NCBI GenBank assembly: GCA_014529385.2 | Contig: CM043949.1 | Coordinates: 111,910,477 to 111,974,476, forward strand | Source: Adiantum capillus-veneris | Taxonomy: Eukaryota; Streptophyta; Polypodiopsida; Polypodiales; Pteridaceae | Length of the DNA: 64,000 nt | Reading direction: 5' to 3' | Shown here: piece by piece, positions 21,508 to 32,331 of the stretch | How the letters are laid out: the number at the start of each line of letters is the position of its first letter | Position numbering within the stretch: position 1 is the stretch's first letter | Program-made: the position numbers and the translations under genes | Notes under the pieces: model-generated | Seen by the model: the letters and a program-made list of their open reading frames with translations, nothing else | Database searches by the model: none | Told to the model about the DNA's origin: nothing

Positions 21508-22082
21508 CTGGCTGAAAAAACGCTGAATGTGACCACATCAAAAAGGCTAGGTTCAGTTGATTTGCTGGCGATAGTTGCTGGAGAAGAAGCGCCAGAGAAA
21601 GGTCTTGCTAGATGGCGATCCTTATAGCTGATGGCTGCGGGTGAATGGGCCTCACCAAGTTGCTTGGAGAGGGTCTTGCTGAGAGAGGGAAGGAACACCT
21701 GTTGCTTGGTAGCCTGCTGTGCTCCTTGGCTCATCTGCCAATTTGTGCTAACTTGGGTTTGCTTATATATTAACTTACCCAATTTGCCCTACTGAGTACC
21801 CAACAAAAGTCACTTACTAAATAAGTGAAAAATGTTAAATATAGGGAAAAATAGGCTAAAGTCACTTGAAAAATCCCCAAACTGTCTCTAATGGAAATGC
21901 TTATGCTTATGCTTATGCAACCAGAGGATATGCATCTACTCTAAGTGACTGGGCATGCACGGTCTACAAATAGACTCACAAAAGTGCCAGATCACTGCTA
22001 ATCTAAACTGACTTGACTGACGGGAACCCTGCTATGGTGTAGCTTGTCCACGGACACATAGGGTTGGATGTGTCACGTGACA
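21508..22082 (-). repeat. 3' LTR of gypsy C, proximal part
   Basis: Remaining part of the LTR, ending CACGTGACA next to the polypurine tract. It contains the single-copy version of the TATA segment (GCTTATATATTAAC near 21756) that is duplicated in element B. Confidence 0.88.
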
Positions 22083-22093
22083 TCCCCTCCTTT

Positions 22094-23627
22094 TTAAAGT
22101 GAGGTACTGGTACCGAGCTGCATGGCTTCCTTGTAGTCTGCCAATAACTCTGGATAATCCTTGAAGAACTCTTCGTCTACCCACACCGCTTCGTGGGTTC
22201 CTCGATCTTTGAACTTCAAAAAATACTGTCGTACTTGTTTCTTCGAACCATGGCGAAACCGATGCAACAAGACTTGCTCCGGCTCCACGACTTCTGCTTC
22301 ATCGATGATCTCTGGTTCTTCTTCTTCCGAAACGTCCTTTGGAGGTGTTCCCTGAAACACTTTCAACCAAGAAACATAGAAAACGTTGTGCATTGACCAT
22401 GAGTTAGGCAACTTCAATTTCATTGAAACCTCATTAATCTTTTTGATGACTAGAAATGGACCATACATACGAAAAGATAACTTAGGACATTTCTTTCCAA
22501 CTTGCTTAAGACGCTGTTTCATGATTCGTAGATACACCCAATCTCCTTCCTTGATCGAGATCTCCCGACGATGCTTGTTAGCCTGTCTAGAATAAGATTC
22601 CTGAGCCTTGCTTAGCCGAAGCTTCACACTCTCAAAAATCTCATCCAATGACTGACTCTCAGCATTGGCATCAGGCATTTGACTGACCGATCCAGTCAAC
22701 AGTGACTGGAATCGGCGGCCAAAAGCTGCCTCATACGGAGTTCGACCAATAGCAGAAGAGAAGGAATCATTGAGAATAGCCTGAACCAATGGGAGATAGA
22801 GCTCCCATTGAGATTGCTGATCATGAACATAAGACTTCAACACATCAAAAGCCAACTGATTATAAATTTCCGTTTGACCATCTGACTGTGGATGAAAAGC
22901 GGATGAAAAATTCAACTTTGTGCCAAAATTTTCAAAGAGTGCACGCCAAAAGTTGGACGTAAACTTAACATCCCTATCTGAAACAATGGACTTTGGCAAA
23001 CCACAGAGGGGGTACCAATGCTTTATGAACAATCGTGCAACATCTTGTGCAGTAACTGTGGCCATACAAGGAATCAACATGGAGAATTTGCTGAAACGAT
23101 CAACAATAGTTAAACATTGAGTGTTCCTTGAATGCTGACTTGGTGGTAAGTTAGTCACAAAATCCATAGAGATATCTTGAAAAGGTCCCTCGGGAATAGG
23201 CAGCGGAAGCAAGAGGCCTTGCTGTTTACCCCGAGGAGCTTTGACTTTTTGACATATAGTGCAATGTGTGACATAACTAAACACATCTTTTCGCATTTTA
23301 GGCCAATAGAAAAATCGTTCAATCTTTTCCTATGTGGTGTTCATACCCCTGGGGCCTGTGCCCACCCGTGAGAGAATCATGTGCATCATGCAATATGGTT
23401 GGCCTGAGAGAGGACAACACACATTGACGTTGACGAAAAAATAACAATCCATCACGAATGAGATAGTTGCTGGGCCCTTGGGAAGTAAGAGCTTGCAACC
23501 AATACTTACCAAACTCCGAATCTGCATACTGACTCTTCATGCTGTCAAAAGACTCACCCTGTATAGAAAATGTGGTTCTTGACTCAAGAGCCAAAATCTG
23601 TCCTTTGCGACTCAACGCATCTGCAGT
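22094..23627 (-). pseudogene. Gypsy C pol: RNase H end, integrase, chromodomain
   Basis: The frame 22094-23296 is open for 400 residues. The integrase zinc finger ends in HCTICQKVKAPRGKQQG. The DDE core shows MDFVTNLP, VSDRDVKF and DGQTEIYNQ (the Glu). A chromodomain-like C-terminus has VLLHRFRHGSKKQV and WVDEEFFKDYPELLADY, marking a chromovirus. Upstream (23319-23627) RNase H ends in ADALSRKGQ. A frameshift near 23350 and a TAG near 23331, where relatives have Trp (NTTW), separate the two parts. The element is dead, but its integrase module is nearly intact and its tail is the closest match to the remnant in element B. Confidence 0.88.
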
Positions 23628-23747
23628 CAGGATTTAAAGAAAGCAACAAAACACCCCCCCCCCCCCCCCCCCCCCCTCTCTCTTTTTGGCAGAGCAAAAG
23701 TGATCTCTCTCCTTCACCTAGGCCAGACTTATACGTAGACCACAGGA

Positions 23748-25722
23748 CATGGGTGTGCCCACAAAGTTGATTTGGGGGATCTTGGCTTTATATAGGACAG
23801 TGGTGGGCCGAGTACGCACTATTGAGGGCATTTCTGACATGGTCCATTCCACTATTGGAGTGAAGCAAGGATGCCCTCTATCTCCGACTCTTTTTGGGAT
23901 GTATGTGAATGAGTTTTCAGACTATGTAGAGCGAGAGGGGGACAGAGGTGCTCAACTAGCGGGGACATGGATTCCGCTCTTGTTATATGCTGATGATATT
24001 GTGCTGATTTTAGATTCTCCAGAAGGGATGCAACGTCATTTGGATACATCACATGTGTTTGCCTAGGATAGTGGAATGTCAGTGAACCTTGGTAAGACTA
24101 AGGTAATGGTGTTTAACACCACGACACAATGGGTTAAGAGGTCACTCCCACCTTAACGTATGGTCGAGACTGTGGAGTATACAGATGTATATACCTATCT
24201 TGGGTGGTCTTCACTGGCGCAGTATTCTCCTTGAGGAGAGCAGCAAAGATGAGACTGATCAGAGCTTACACAACATTAAGGAGATTGGAGAGGATGTGTT
24301 CGTAGGTTCAGTTTCAAGAACCTTGAACAAAGATTTGCCTTTTTGATACTCTAGTGGCTTCAATTATGCTTTATGGAGTTCAGATATGGGGATCCTCAAT
24401 GGATCACCATGGCAGATCCGGTAGCACTGATAGATGGAGATGTATGGAGAGGCCGTATGGAGAGGCCTCTAGTCTCTATGATTTCTCAGATTATTTGGGC
24501 TAAGTTTTTAGTGCCACATGACATTATTCGAGCCGAGCTAGCTGCTCCTTCCCTCGTGGTCGAGGCACTTACCAGACCATACACAGTTTATGGGACCTCT
24601 CATAGACAGATATGCTCGGCTGGCCCTTGAGTCCTCCAGACAGCTAGCGATGCAAGGTGATACAACATGTTGGTATGGGCAGATGAAATCATGGTTTCAG
24701 TTACATGGGTTCAACATGGACAGATTGCCCCTGTTCCAGTACTTCTTGGATGCACTCTCCCTATGTATCACACGGACAAAGATCACTAGACTCATACGTC
24801 AGGATCTGATTCAGCTAGATACCAGGAGCACATGGATACGGCCGATACAAAAGTTGGGCACAGAGATGGCTTTCTATAAAGAGCATTTTCTCCAACTCAT
24901 GAAGGATGGATTTGTGACGAGGCTTGGATACATGGATACACACTTATCTCATGGGATACGGTGTGCTATTGGCTAGATACGCATATCCTCTAATCAACTT
25001 CAGATCAAGACTGGTAGATTTCGAGGAGTACCATAGCAGAGGCCAGGATATGTCATTTATGTCATATTGAGCTAGAGACAGAGCTGCACTACATATGTCA
25101 CTGCCCTATGTACTTTGAGATCCGTGGCCGCTTTCACTGCTTGTTCAGAGAGGGTTTCAGACCACTTTCAGAGTCATGAGATACCCAAACTAGAGATTCC
25201 TAGGCTTGTTTTTACTCAAGGTGTGGAGACACAGGGAGAGCTTGTTGAGGACAACAGGGGAGAGCCGGTCTCAGAGGCAGATCACAGATTGCTTTACACC
25301 AAATGAGCAACGAGAGGAGTACTCGCTCACCACAATAGAGCTCAGCTTCAGATCGCACCCGTACCAGAGGTACGTTGATCGATCAGGCAATTGAGCTAGG
25401 GAGATCCAGACGACCACGATCACGGGGGCCTTCATAGTATCGGAGGAGGCTACAGCTAGCTCGACATGCGAGGCGCCCAGTCAGAGTACTGACTGGGCGC
25501 CTCGTATAGTCAGAGTACTGACTATGCAGGATATTGACGAGATTCGTCACCGACCGATGAGTGATCTCCTTCGACCCCCCCCTGATCTGCCTAACATTTT
25601 ATAACACCCAATGTACCATTGTATCAGCTCTCATCTCCCCCTCCCCCCACCTTTTTTCGTTGTACTCAAGATATTGTACTAGATGCACCACTTGTAACTT
25701 TTTTGGTCTCATAGCTCATGTT
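23748..25722 (+). pseudogene. LINE ORF2 relic (RT to C-terminal zinc finger), left arm
   Basis: Same LINE family as 32332-34722 and 53205-62596. Starts inside the RT at VPTKLIWGILALYRTV and includes GVKQGCPLSPTLFGMYV and the catalytic box LLYADDIVLI. Downstream pieces correspond to the C-terminal region (ITRLIRQDLIQLDTRSTW). Many stops and frameshifts interrupt it. It ends GGTCTCATAGCTCATG without the family's CATTT tail. The RT N-terminal half and the endonuclease are missing. Confidence 0.88.
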
Positions 25723-25729
25723 TTTTTTG

Positions 25730-26952
25730 AAGGGTTACTCAACTCCGAGGAAAAAAAGAAATCCCCTTGTAAAAGAGAATAGATAGTGCCTTTCAACAAA
25801 TTCAAGAGGTAAGACCTTCTTTGGCAATGAGAAAACTCATCTATGATTAGCACAATCACATACGAAACTAAAAGACTAATATACTGTGACGAAGAAGAAG
25901 TAACTTCCAAAGCTACACGCATACGTGGTCCTAGAATTTACAGGACAGCTAGAAAAAAATTCTGCCCATACTGCAAAACTTGGTATGTTGAACCACAACA
26001 ACCCAAACGAATTTCTGTTCAAGAAGCATTTGCCAATTAAGTAAATCATTCTCTTTGTATGGAGTTTTAGACATTGGTAGAGTAGTACTCTACTAAGATC
26101 AATCCTAATATGGAAGCTAGTGATAATTTCAACGGCACAAACTTCTTTACATGGAAAACTCGAATAAAATTCAGACTTATTAAAAAGGGATTATGGGATT
26201 TTGTAGAAACAGAACCTGCAAGGACCTCAACTAGAGAAACTTCCTCAACATTTGAGCAAAGAAATCTAAAAGCCCTAGGAATTATAGGGGAAGGCTTACA
26301 AGATCTTTTTATACATCATATTGGTTCTTGCAGTACTGCACGGGAAGCTTGGGTTTTACTTGAGAAAGTATTTGGTACTACTTCCAAGACATCTAAAATC
26401 ATGGAGTTTTTTTCACTTACAAAAGTTACCGGCACTAATATGTCAGCACACTTAAGCAAATTCAAAAGTTTATAGTCACAATTAGCAGGAATCAACAAAG
26501 ATGTGGAAGAAGATATCAAAATAGCTGTTCTCATCAAAAGTATTTCAACTCTTGATGAGTATTCTAGCCTTGTTACCACCCTAACAAATCTCCTTACATC
26601 TATCTTAGCTGAGATGGAGGTATCTCTCTTAGAAGAAGAAAGAAGAATCCATAAGAAACATGAACATTTTGAAATACAAGGAGCATACCTTACTCAAAGT
26701 AAGGAGGGCAACAAAAGTCAACGACCATTCTACAAAGGAAGCAGCTCAATGGAACCTCAAAGGACTTGATCATTCAAAGACTCCAAGAAAGACACTGTAT
26801 GCACATTTTGTGGCAAAGGCAATCACACAGAGGAATCATGTTTCCTTAAACAACGGATAAAAGCAATGTACATCGGAGAGTCAGATTCAAAAGATACAGA
26901 TGAAACAAAAACTGCCTCAGATGAGGCAAACTTTGCGCATGTAGACGAAGAA
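25730..26952 (+). pseudogene. Ty1/copia gag relic, left arm
   Basis: From ATG at 26110 the frame reads MEASDNFNGTNFFTWKTRIK with the copia gag signature (AREAWVLLEKVFG). It hits TAG at 26473 and continues in frame to TGA near 26767. A zinc knuckle, CTFCGKGNHTEESC (perfect C-x2-C-x4-H-x4-C), follows near 26800-26845. The copy ends at the palindrome centre. The TAG is also present in the right arm, so decay began before or with the duplication. A 65-codon frame upstream (25843-26040) contains KKFCPYCKTWYVEPQQP and is kept in both arms; its function is unknown. Confidence 0.85.
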
Positions 26953-26980
26953 TGGGCCTTCTACATGCAGGTTGTGGGCC
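26953..26980. other. Centre (loop) of the inverted repeat
   Basis: Perfect pairing runs up to 26952 against 26981. The ~28 bp between contain a few further complementary bases around CTACATGCAG. The symmetry axis is at about 26966.5. Confidence 0.85.
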
Positions 26981-28203
26981 TTCTTCGTCTACGTGCACAA
27001 GGTTTGCCTCATCTGAGACAGTCTTTTTTTCATCTGCATCTTTTGAATCCGACTCTCTGATATACATTGCTTTTATCCGTTGTTTAAGGAAACATGATTC
27101 CTCTGTGTGATTGCCTTTGCCACAAAATGTGCATACAGTGTCTTTCTTGGAGTCTTTGAATGATCAAGTCCTTTGAGGTTCTCTTGAGCTGCTTCCTTTG
27201 TAGAATGGTCGTTGACTTTTGTTGCCCTCCTTACTTTGAGTAAGGTATGCTCCTTGTATTTCAAAATGTTCATGTTTCTTATGGATTCTTCTTTCTTCTT
27301 CTAAGAGAGATACCTCCACCTCAGCTAAGATAGGTGTAGGGAGATTTGTTAGGATGGTAACAAGGTTATAATACTCATCAAGAGTTGAAATACTTTTGAT
27401 GAGAACAACTATCTTGATATCTTCTTCCACATCTTTGTTGATTTATGCTAATTGTGACTATAAACTTTTGAATTTGCTTAAGTGTGCTGACATATTAGTG
27501 CCGGTAACTTTTGTAAGTGAAAAAAACTCCATGATTTTAGATGTCTTGGAAGTAGTACCAAATACTTTCTTAAGTAAAACCCAAGCTTCCCGTGCAGTAC
27601 TGCAAGAACCAATATGATGTATAAAAAGATCTTGTAAGCCTTCCCCTATAATTCCTAGGGCTTTTAGATTTCTTTGCTCAAATGTTGAGGAAGTTTCTCT
27701 AGTTGAGATCTCTGCAGATTCTGTTTCTACAAAATCCCATAATCCCTTTTTCATAAGTCTGAATTTTATTCGAGTTTGCCATGTAATGAAGTTTGTGCCG
27801 TTGAAATTATCACTGGCTTCCATATTACGAGTGGTCTTAGTACTACTCTACCAGTGTCTAAAACTCCGTACAAAGAGAATGATTTACTTAATTGGCAAAT
27901 GCTTCTTGAACAGAAATTCGTTTGGGTTGTTGTGGTTCAACATACCAAGTTTTGCAGTATGGGTAGAATTTCTTTCTAGCTGTCATGTAAATTCTAGGAC
28001 CACGTATGCGTGTAGCTTTGGAAGTTACTTCTTCTTCGTCACGGTTTACTGGTGTTTTAGTTTCGTGTGTGATTGTGCTAATCGTAGATGAGTTTTCTCA
28101 TTGCCACAGAAGGTCTTATCTCTTGAATTTGTTCAAAGGCACTGTCTATTCTCTTTTACAAGGGGATTTCTTTTTTTCCTCGGAGTTGAGTAACCCTTCA
28201 AAA
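26981..28203 (-). pseudogene. Ty1/copia gag relic, right arm
   Basis: Mirror of the left-arm relic: ATG at 27823 (MEASDNFNGTNFITWQTRIK), TAG after FKSL at 27458-27460, then a frame through 27164. The knuckle and the tail toward the centre are also mirrored. It is slightly different in sequence (VETESAEIS against VETEPARTS). Confidence 0.85.
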
Positions 28204-28209
28204 AAAACA

Positions 28210-30191
28210 TGAGCTATGAGACCAAAAAAGTTACAAGTGGTGCATCTAGTACAATATCTTGAATACAACGAAAAAAGTTGGGGAGGGGGGGGAAGGGAAA
28301 TGAGAGCTGAAACAATGGTACAATGGGTGTTATAAAATGGTAGGCAGATCGAGGGGGGACTCAAAGGAAATCTCGTGAATATCTTCCATAGTAAGTACTC
28401 TGACTATACAAGGCGCCCAGTCAGTACTTTGACTGGGCGTCTCTCATGTCGAGCTAGCTGTAGCCTCCTCTGATACTATGAAGCCCTCCGTGATCGTGGT
28501 CGTCTGGATCTCCCTAGCTCAATTGCCCGATCGATTAACGTACCTCTGGTACGGGTGCGATCTGAAGCTGAGCTCTATTGTGGTGAGCCAGTACTCCTCT
28601 CGTTGCTCATTTTGTGTAAAGCAATCTGTGATCTGCCTCTGAGACCGGCTCTCCCCTGTTGTCCTCAACAAGCTCTCCCTGTGTCTCCGCAGCTTGAGTG
28701 AAAACAAGCCTAGGAATCTCTGGTCTAGGTATCTCATGACTCTGAAAGTGGTTTGAAACCCTCTCTGAACAAGCAATGAAAGCGGCCACGGATCTCAAAG
28801 TACATAGGGCAGTGACATATGTAGTGCAGCTCTGTCTCTAGCTCAATATGACATAAATGACATATCCTGGCCTCTGCTCTGGTACTCCTCGAAATCTACC
28901 AGTCTCGATCTGAAGCTGATGCGAAGATGTGCGTATCTGGCCAATAGCACACCGTATCCCATGAGATAAGTGTGCATCCATGTATCCAGGCCTCGTCAGA
29001 AATCCATCCTTCGTGAGTTGGAGAAAATGCTCTTTATAGAAAGCCATCTCTATGCCCAACTCTTGTATCGGCCGTATCCATGTGCTCCTGGTATCTAGCT
29101 GAATCAAATCCTGACGTATGAGTCTAGTGATCTTTGTCCGTGTGATACATAGGGAGGGTGCATCCAAGAAGTACTGGAACAGGGGCAATCTGTCCATGCT
29201 GAACCCATGTAACTGAAACCATGATGTCATATGCCCACACCAACATGTTGTATCACCTTGCATCGCTAGCTGTCTGGAGGACTCAAGGGCCAGCCGAGCA
29301 TATGTGTCTTTGAGAGGTCCCATAAACTGTGTATGATCTGGTAAGTGCCTCGACCACGAGGGAAGGAGCAGCTAGCTCGGCTCGAATAATGTCATGTGGC
29401 ACTAAAAACTTTAGCCCAAATAATCCGAGAAATCATAGAGACCAGAGGCCTCTCCATACGGCCTCTCCATACATCTCCATCTATCAGTGCTACTAGATCG
29501 GCCATGGTGATCCATTGAGGATCCCCATATGAGGATCCCCATATCTGAACTCCATAAAGCATAATTGAAGCCACTAGAGTATCAAAAAGGCAAAGCTTTG
29601 TTCGAGGTTCTTGAAACTGAACCTGCGAACACATCCTCTCCAATCTCCTTAATGTTGTGTAAGCTCTTATCAATCTAATCTCTGTTGCTCTCCTCAAGGA
29701 GAATACTGCGCCAGTGAAGACCACCTCAAGATAGGTATATGCATCTGTATACTCCACAGTCTCTCGAGTCTCGACCATACGTTAAGGTGGGAGCTGACCT
29801 CTTAACCCATTGTGCCGTGGTGTTAAACACCATTACCGTAGTCTTACCAAGGTTCACTGACATTCCACTATCCTAGGCAAACACATGTGATGCATCCAAA
29901 TGACGTTGCATCCCTTTTGGAGAATCTGAAATCAGCACAATATCATCAGCATATAACAACAGCGGAATCCATGTCCCCGCTAGCTGAGCACCTCTGTTCC
30001 CCTCTCGCTCTACATAGTCTGAAAACTCATCCACATACATCCCAAAAAGAGTGGAGATAGGGGGACGTCCTTGCTTCACTCCAATAGTGGAGTGGACCAT
30101 GTCAGACATGCCCTCAGTAGTGCGTACTCGGCCCACCATTGTCCTATATAAAGCCAAGATCCCCCAAATCAACTCTGTGGGCACACCCATT
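28210..30191 (-). pseudogene. LINE ORF2 relic, right arm
   Basis: Mirror of 23748-25722. Frames include 29873-30190 (VPTELIWGILALYRTMVGRV, LLYADDIVLI) and 28838-29323 (C-terminal zinc-finger region). Broken by stops and frameshifts, partly different from those of the left arm. Confidence 0.88.
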
Positions 30192-30302
30192 CCTGTGGTC
30201 TACGTATAAGTCTGGCCTAGGTGAAGGAGAGAGATCACTTTTGCTCTGCCAAAAAGAGAGAGGGGGGGTGGTGTTTTGTTGCTTTCTTTAAATCCTGTCT
30301 GC

Positions 30303-30611
30303 TGACTTATTTAGTGGGCGACCGGTCACTTTTTAAAAATGGTATGAACCTTGTAAGCTGAAAACAATGCTTACACAATCACAACTCATGTGTCCCTAGA
30401 TGCAATCTCATGCACACATGCAATGCTAACATACCTCTTTACAGGAAAGCATGTGCTTTCCCAAAAAGCAACCCGCTTTCTCAGAAAGCAGTTGTATTTC
30501 CTCAAAGTTTCCTCTGAACCCATCTTCATTCAAGTGCTCGCTCATTTCTTGTGCACAATTCTAACCCACTTCGGAATTTCCTCCTGACTATGCAATAGTC
30601 CCTTTTCGATG
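30303..30611. other. Intron/retroelement flank without a gene
   Basis: Contains short repeats of the type AAAGCA near 30440-30500. The part next to the hAT target resembles the repeat units at 31130-31600. No gene is recognised. Confidence 0.4.
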
Positions 30612-30619
30612 CTCCCGTC

Positions 30620-31063
30620 CAGTGTAACAGGGAATGGGCGGAATGCAGCCCAAACGTTCCGAAACGGCGTTCCGGAAGAGTCCCATTCTCGAAACGGAAT
30701 TGGGAACGGACGCCATTCCGGAATGGGATGTAACTAGAACTGTGTTCCGGAACGGGGGGGAATGGAGCAGAACCCTGGAACACGGGGGGGAATGGGAAAA
30801 AGTAGGTATTTGTGGGCAAAAAAGTAGGCTTTTGGGGGCGGATTTGGGATTTGTTTGGGGGACATTTAAGGGCAGGGTTGGGGACACTTTTGGGGTTGTT
30901 AAGGAGTTGATTTGGGACTAAGTTGAATGGAGATAATTCAAGCCCTACTTTAGTTCATAGTTCTGGTCCCATTCCCGTTCCCCCCCCCCCCCCTTCCTCC
31001 CTGTTCCCGTCCCATTCTGGATCCTCCTGTTCCCATTCCCCGTTCCCGATCCGGGTAACTTTG
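30620..31063. mobile_element. 444-bp non-autonomous hAT element (MITE-like)
   Basis: Flanked by a perfect 8-bp target duplication CTCCCGTC (30612-30619 and 31064-31071). Ends are CAGTGTAACAGGG...CCGGGTAACTTTG, giving imperfect terminal repeats CA.TGTAAC/CAAAGTTAC. The interior is G-rich and repeats words such as GGAATGGG and CCATTCC at both ends, like a hAT subterminal region. No coding capacity. The ends resemble those of the hAT at 45557-48731 (CATAGTTACATGGG) more than those of the hAT at 11616. The target is one unit of a local repeat. Confidence 0.88.
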
Positions 31064-31135
31064 CTCCCGTCACCCACCATGTGACACATCAAGAATACCC
31101 ATCACCTAGTCCTATCTCACCAAACTTACGGTACA

Positions 31136-31600
31136 ATCTCCTTCACAATGCTCTATGTCACCCATCCTATGATGCATCAGAGATGTCCATTCCTAGATGG
31201 TTGAATACTTCTTTCCAATGCTCCCTGTCACCCATCACAAGTACTTGTTCTTGGTGGCCCTACAGATAACCCCCCTCGTAGTGCTCTTGTCCATACTCTA
31301 AATCACGCACTAAAAATATTTGTACTCGGATGTCTCCAAGGAGAGAAACCCTCACTTATAATTCCAATAATTTATTTAAAATTATTTACAATAATTGCTG
31401 GATGGTTGACTACTTCTTCCCGATGCTCCCTGTCACCCATCAGAAGTACCCGTTCTTGGTGGCCCTACATTTAAATGTCCCCCCTCACAGTGCTCTTGTC
31501 ATTACTCTGAATGACGCACTAGAAATATTTGTACTTGGATGTCTCCAGCGAGAGAAACCCTCTCACTTATAATTCAAATAATTCATTTGGTGTCTCAAGG
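31136..31600. repeat. Tandem repeat of about 205 bp units
   Basis: A unit containing AATGCTCCCTGTCACCCATC, TTCTTGGTGGCCCTACA and GGATGTCTCCAAGGAGAG occurs at about 31186-31395 and again at 31396-31600. Partial units extend to the left (31148, and 30608 split by the hAT element). The units lie downstream of a minus-strand copia RNase H relic and could be degenerate LTR or 3' sequence of that element. Confidence 0.7.
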
Positions 31601-32331
31601 GAGAAAACCCTCCTGACCAAAAGAAAAGATGTAACCTGTAGTTGACGATAGTGAATCTAGATCTCAATTCCACCCAATCTTAATCACTCCATCCTCATAG
31701 AGTAATGTTGGAGTCTGTACATCCACTAGCATACCAAATGCTGAACGACTGCAGCTGCTTCAAATACCGCAAGATCCAAAGATTTTTCTCCAAGTGTGAC
31801 TTGGCACGCTTCTACATACAGGAACTGAGGAGTCCCGCTCGAAAACTGAGGTCAAATCGAATGTTCAACAACCAAATGAGAGATCCAACGAGTTTCTAGT
31901 ACTTGGTATCATCTACTAGCTCTAAGGGCTTATACAAGAACCTGTGCTTGGGATCCATAGGAGTAGAGACAAGCTTATAGTCCAAGAAAAGAAAACCCTT
32001 TTGTCTGCCAAATCCTAGTCAAAGAAACAACAAAGTAAGCCTAGGTCGAGTCTCCATAGTCTAGCGTATATGCTTGACATGTATCCACCAATAATGTCGA
32101 ATACCTATGAGCCCGCAACCCCCTCTGAAGGAGCATGCTCACATCACGGTTAACCATGATCCCCTTCCGCTCAGGATCAAAAAGAGAAGATAGGAAAGTG
32201 CGTTGTAGCTGAAAAAATCATTCTGTTAATTTTGGAAGTTGGAACCAACTTTTACCTCTGCTTCTCTCGAACACCTTTGGCACATGGATGTAGGCATCAC
32301 TCCCAAAAACCTTGAAATGGGAGACACCGAG
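31600..32331 (-). pseudogene. Ty1/copia pol fragment, inverted relative of 15727-16339
   Basis: On the minus strand it shows SHFKVFGSDAYVHVPK (integrase end, near 32305), KGIMVNRDVS (near 32150), YKLVSTPMDPKH (near 31960), LVDDTKY and LVGSL (near 31900). It then continues beyond the left-hand copy into KSHLEKNLWILRYLKQ (near 31785) and STTGYIFSFG (RNase H start, near 31635). The same integrase-RT deletion as at 15727-16339 means both derive from one deleted parent. It is joined to a truncated LINE at 32332. Confidence 0.8.

Larger units (their letters stand above)
16340..23627 (-). mobile_element. Ty3/gypsy chromovirus C, 5'-truncated, with nested copia insertion
   Basis: Minus-strand element retaining the end of RNase H, integrase with chromodomain (22094-23627), a polypurine tract (22083-22095, reading AAAAAGGAGGGGA) and a 3' LTR. 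The LTR occupies 21508-22082 and 16340-16970 and is split by a complete copia-like element. Its two parts add up to about 1.2 kb, the length of the element B LTR minus its internal duplication. The 5' half of the element is missing: at about 23627 the sequence changes to the large inverted repeat and gypsy sequence does not resume after it. Confidence 0.88.
23628..26952 (+). repeat. Left arm of a 6.7-kb inverted repeat
   Basis: About 3.3 kb whose reverse complement occurs at 26981-30302. Matching points keep a constant sum (26110+27823, 26503+27430 and 26660+27273 all equal 53933), so pairing is collinear near the centre and shifts by only 6-20 bp farther out. Contents: a C-tract of about 23 bases, a LINE relic and a copia gag relic. 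The arms differ by scattered substitutions and small indels. Confidence 0.95.
26981..30302 (-). repeat. Right arm of the 6.7-kb inverted repeat
   Basis: Reverse complement of 23628-26952. Differences include a G-tract of only 7 against about 23 C in the left arm, a local duplication GAGGATCCCCATAT near 29520-29545, and point changes throughout. The outer limit is near 30302, where GTCTGCTGACTTATTTAG has no left counterpart. Confidence 0.94.

Noticed and set aside
23628-30302. Inverted repeat as an assembly or chimera artefact
   Set aside because: The arms differ by many substitutions, indels and tract lengths, which a fold-back artefact of one molecule would not show. Long reads are still needed to be certain.
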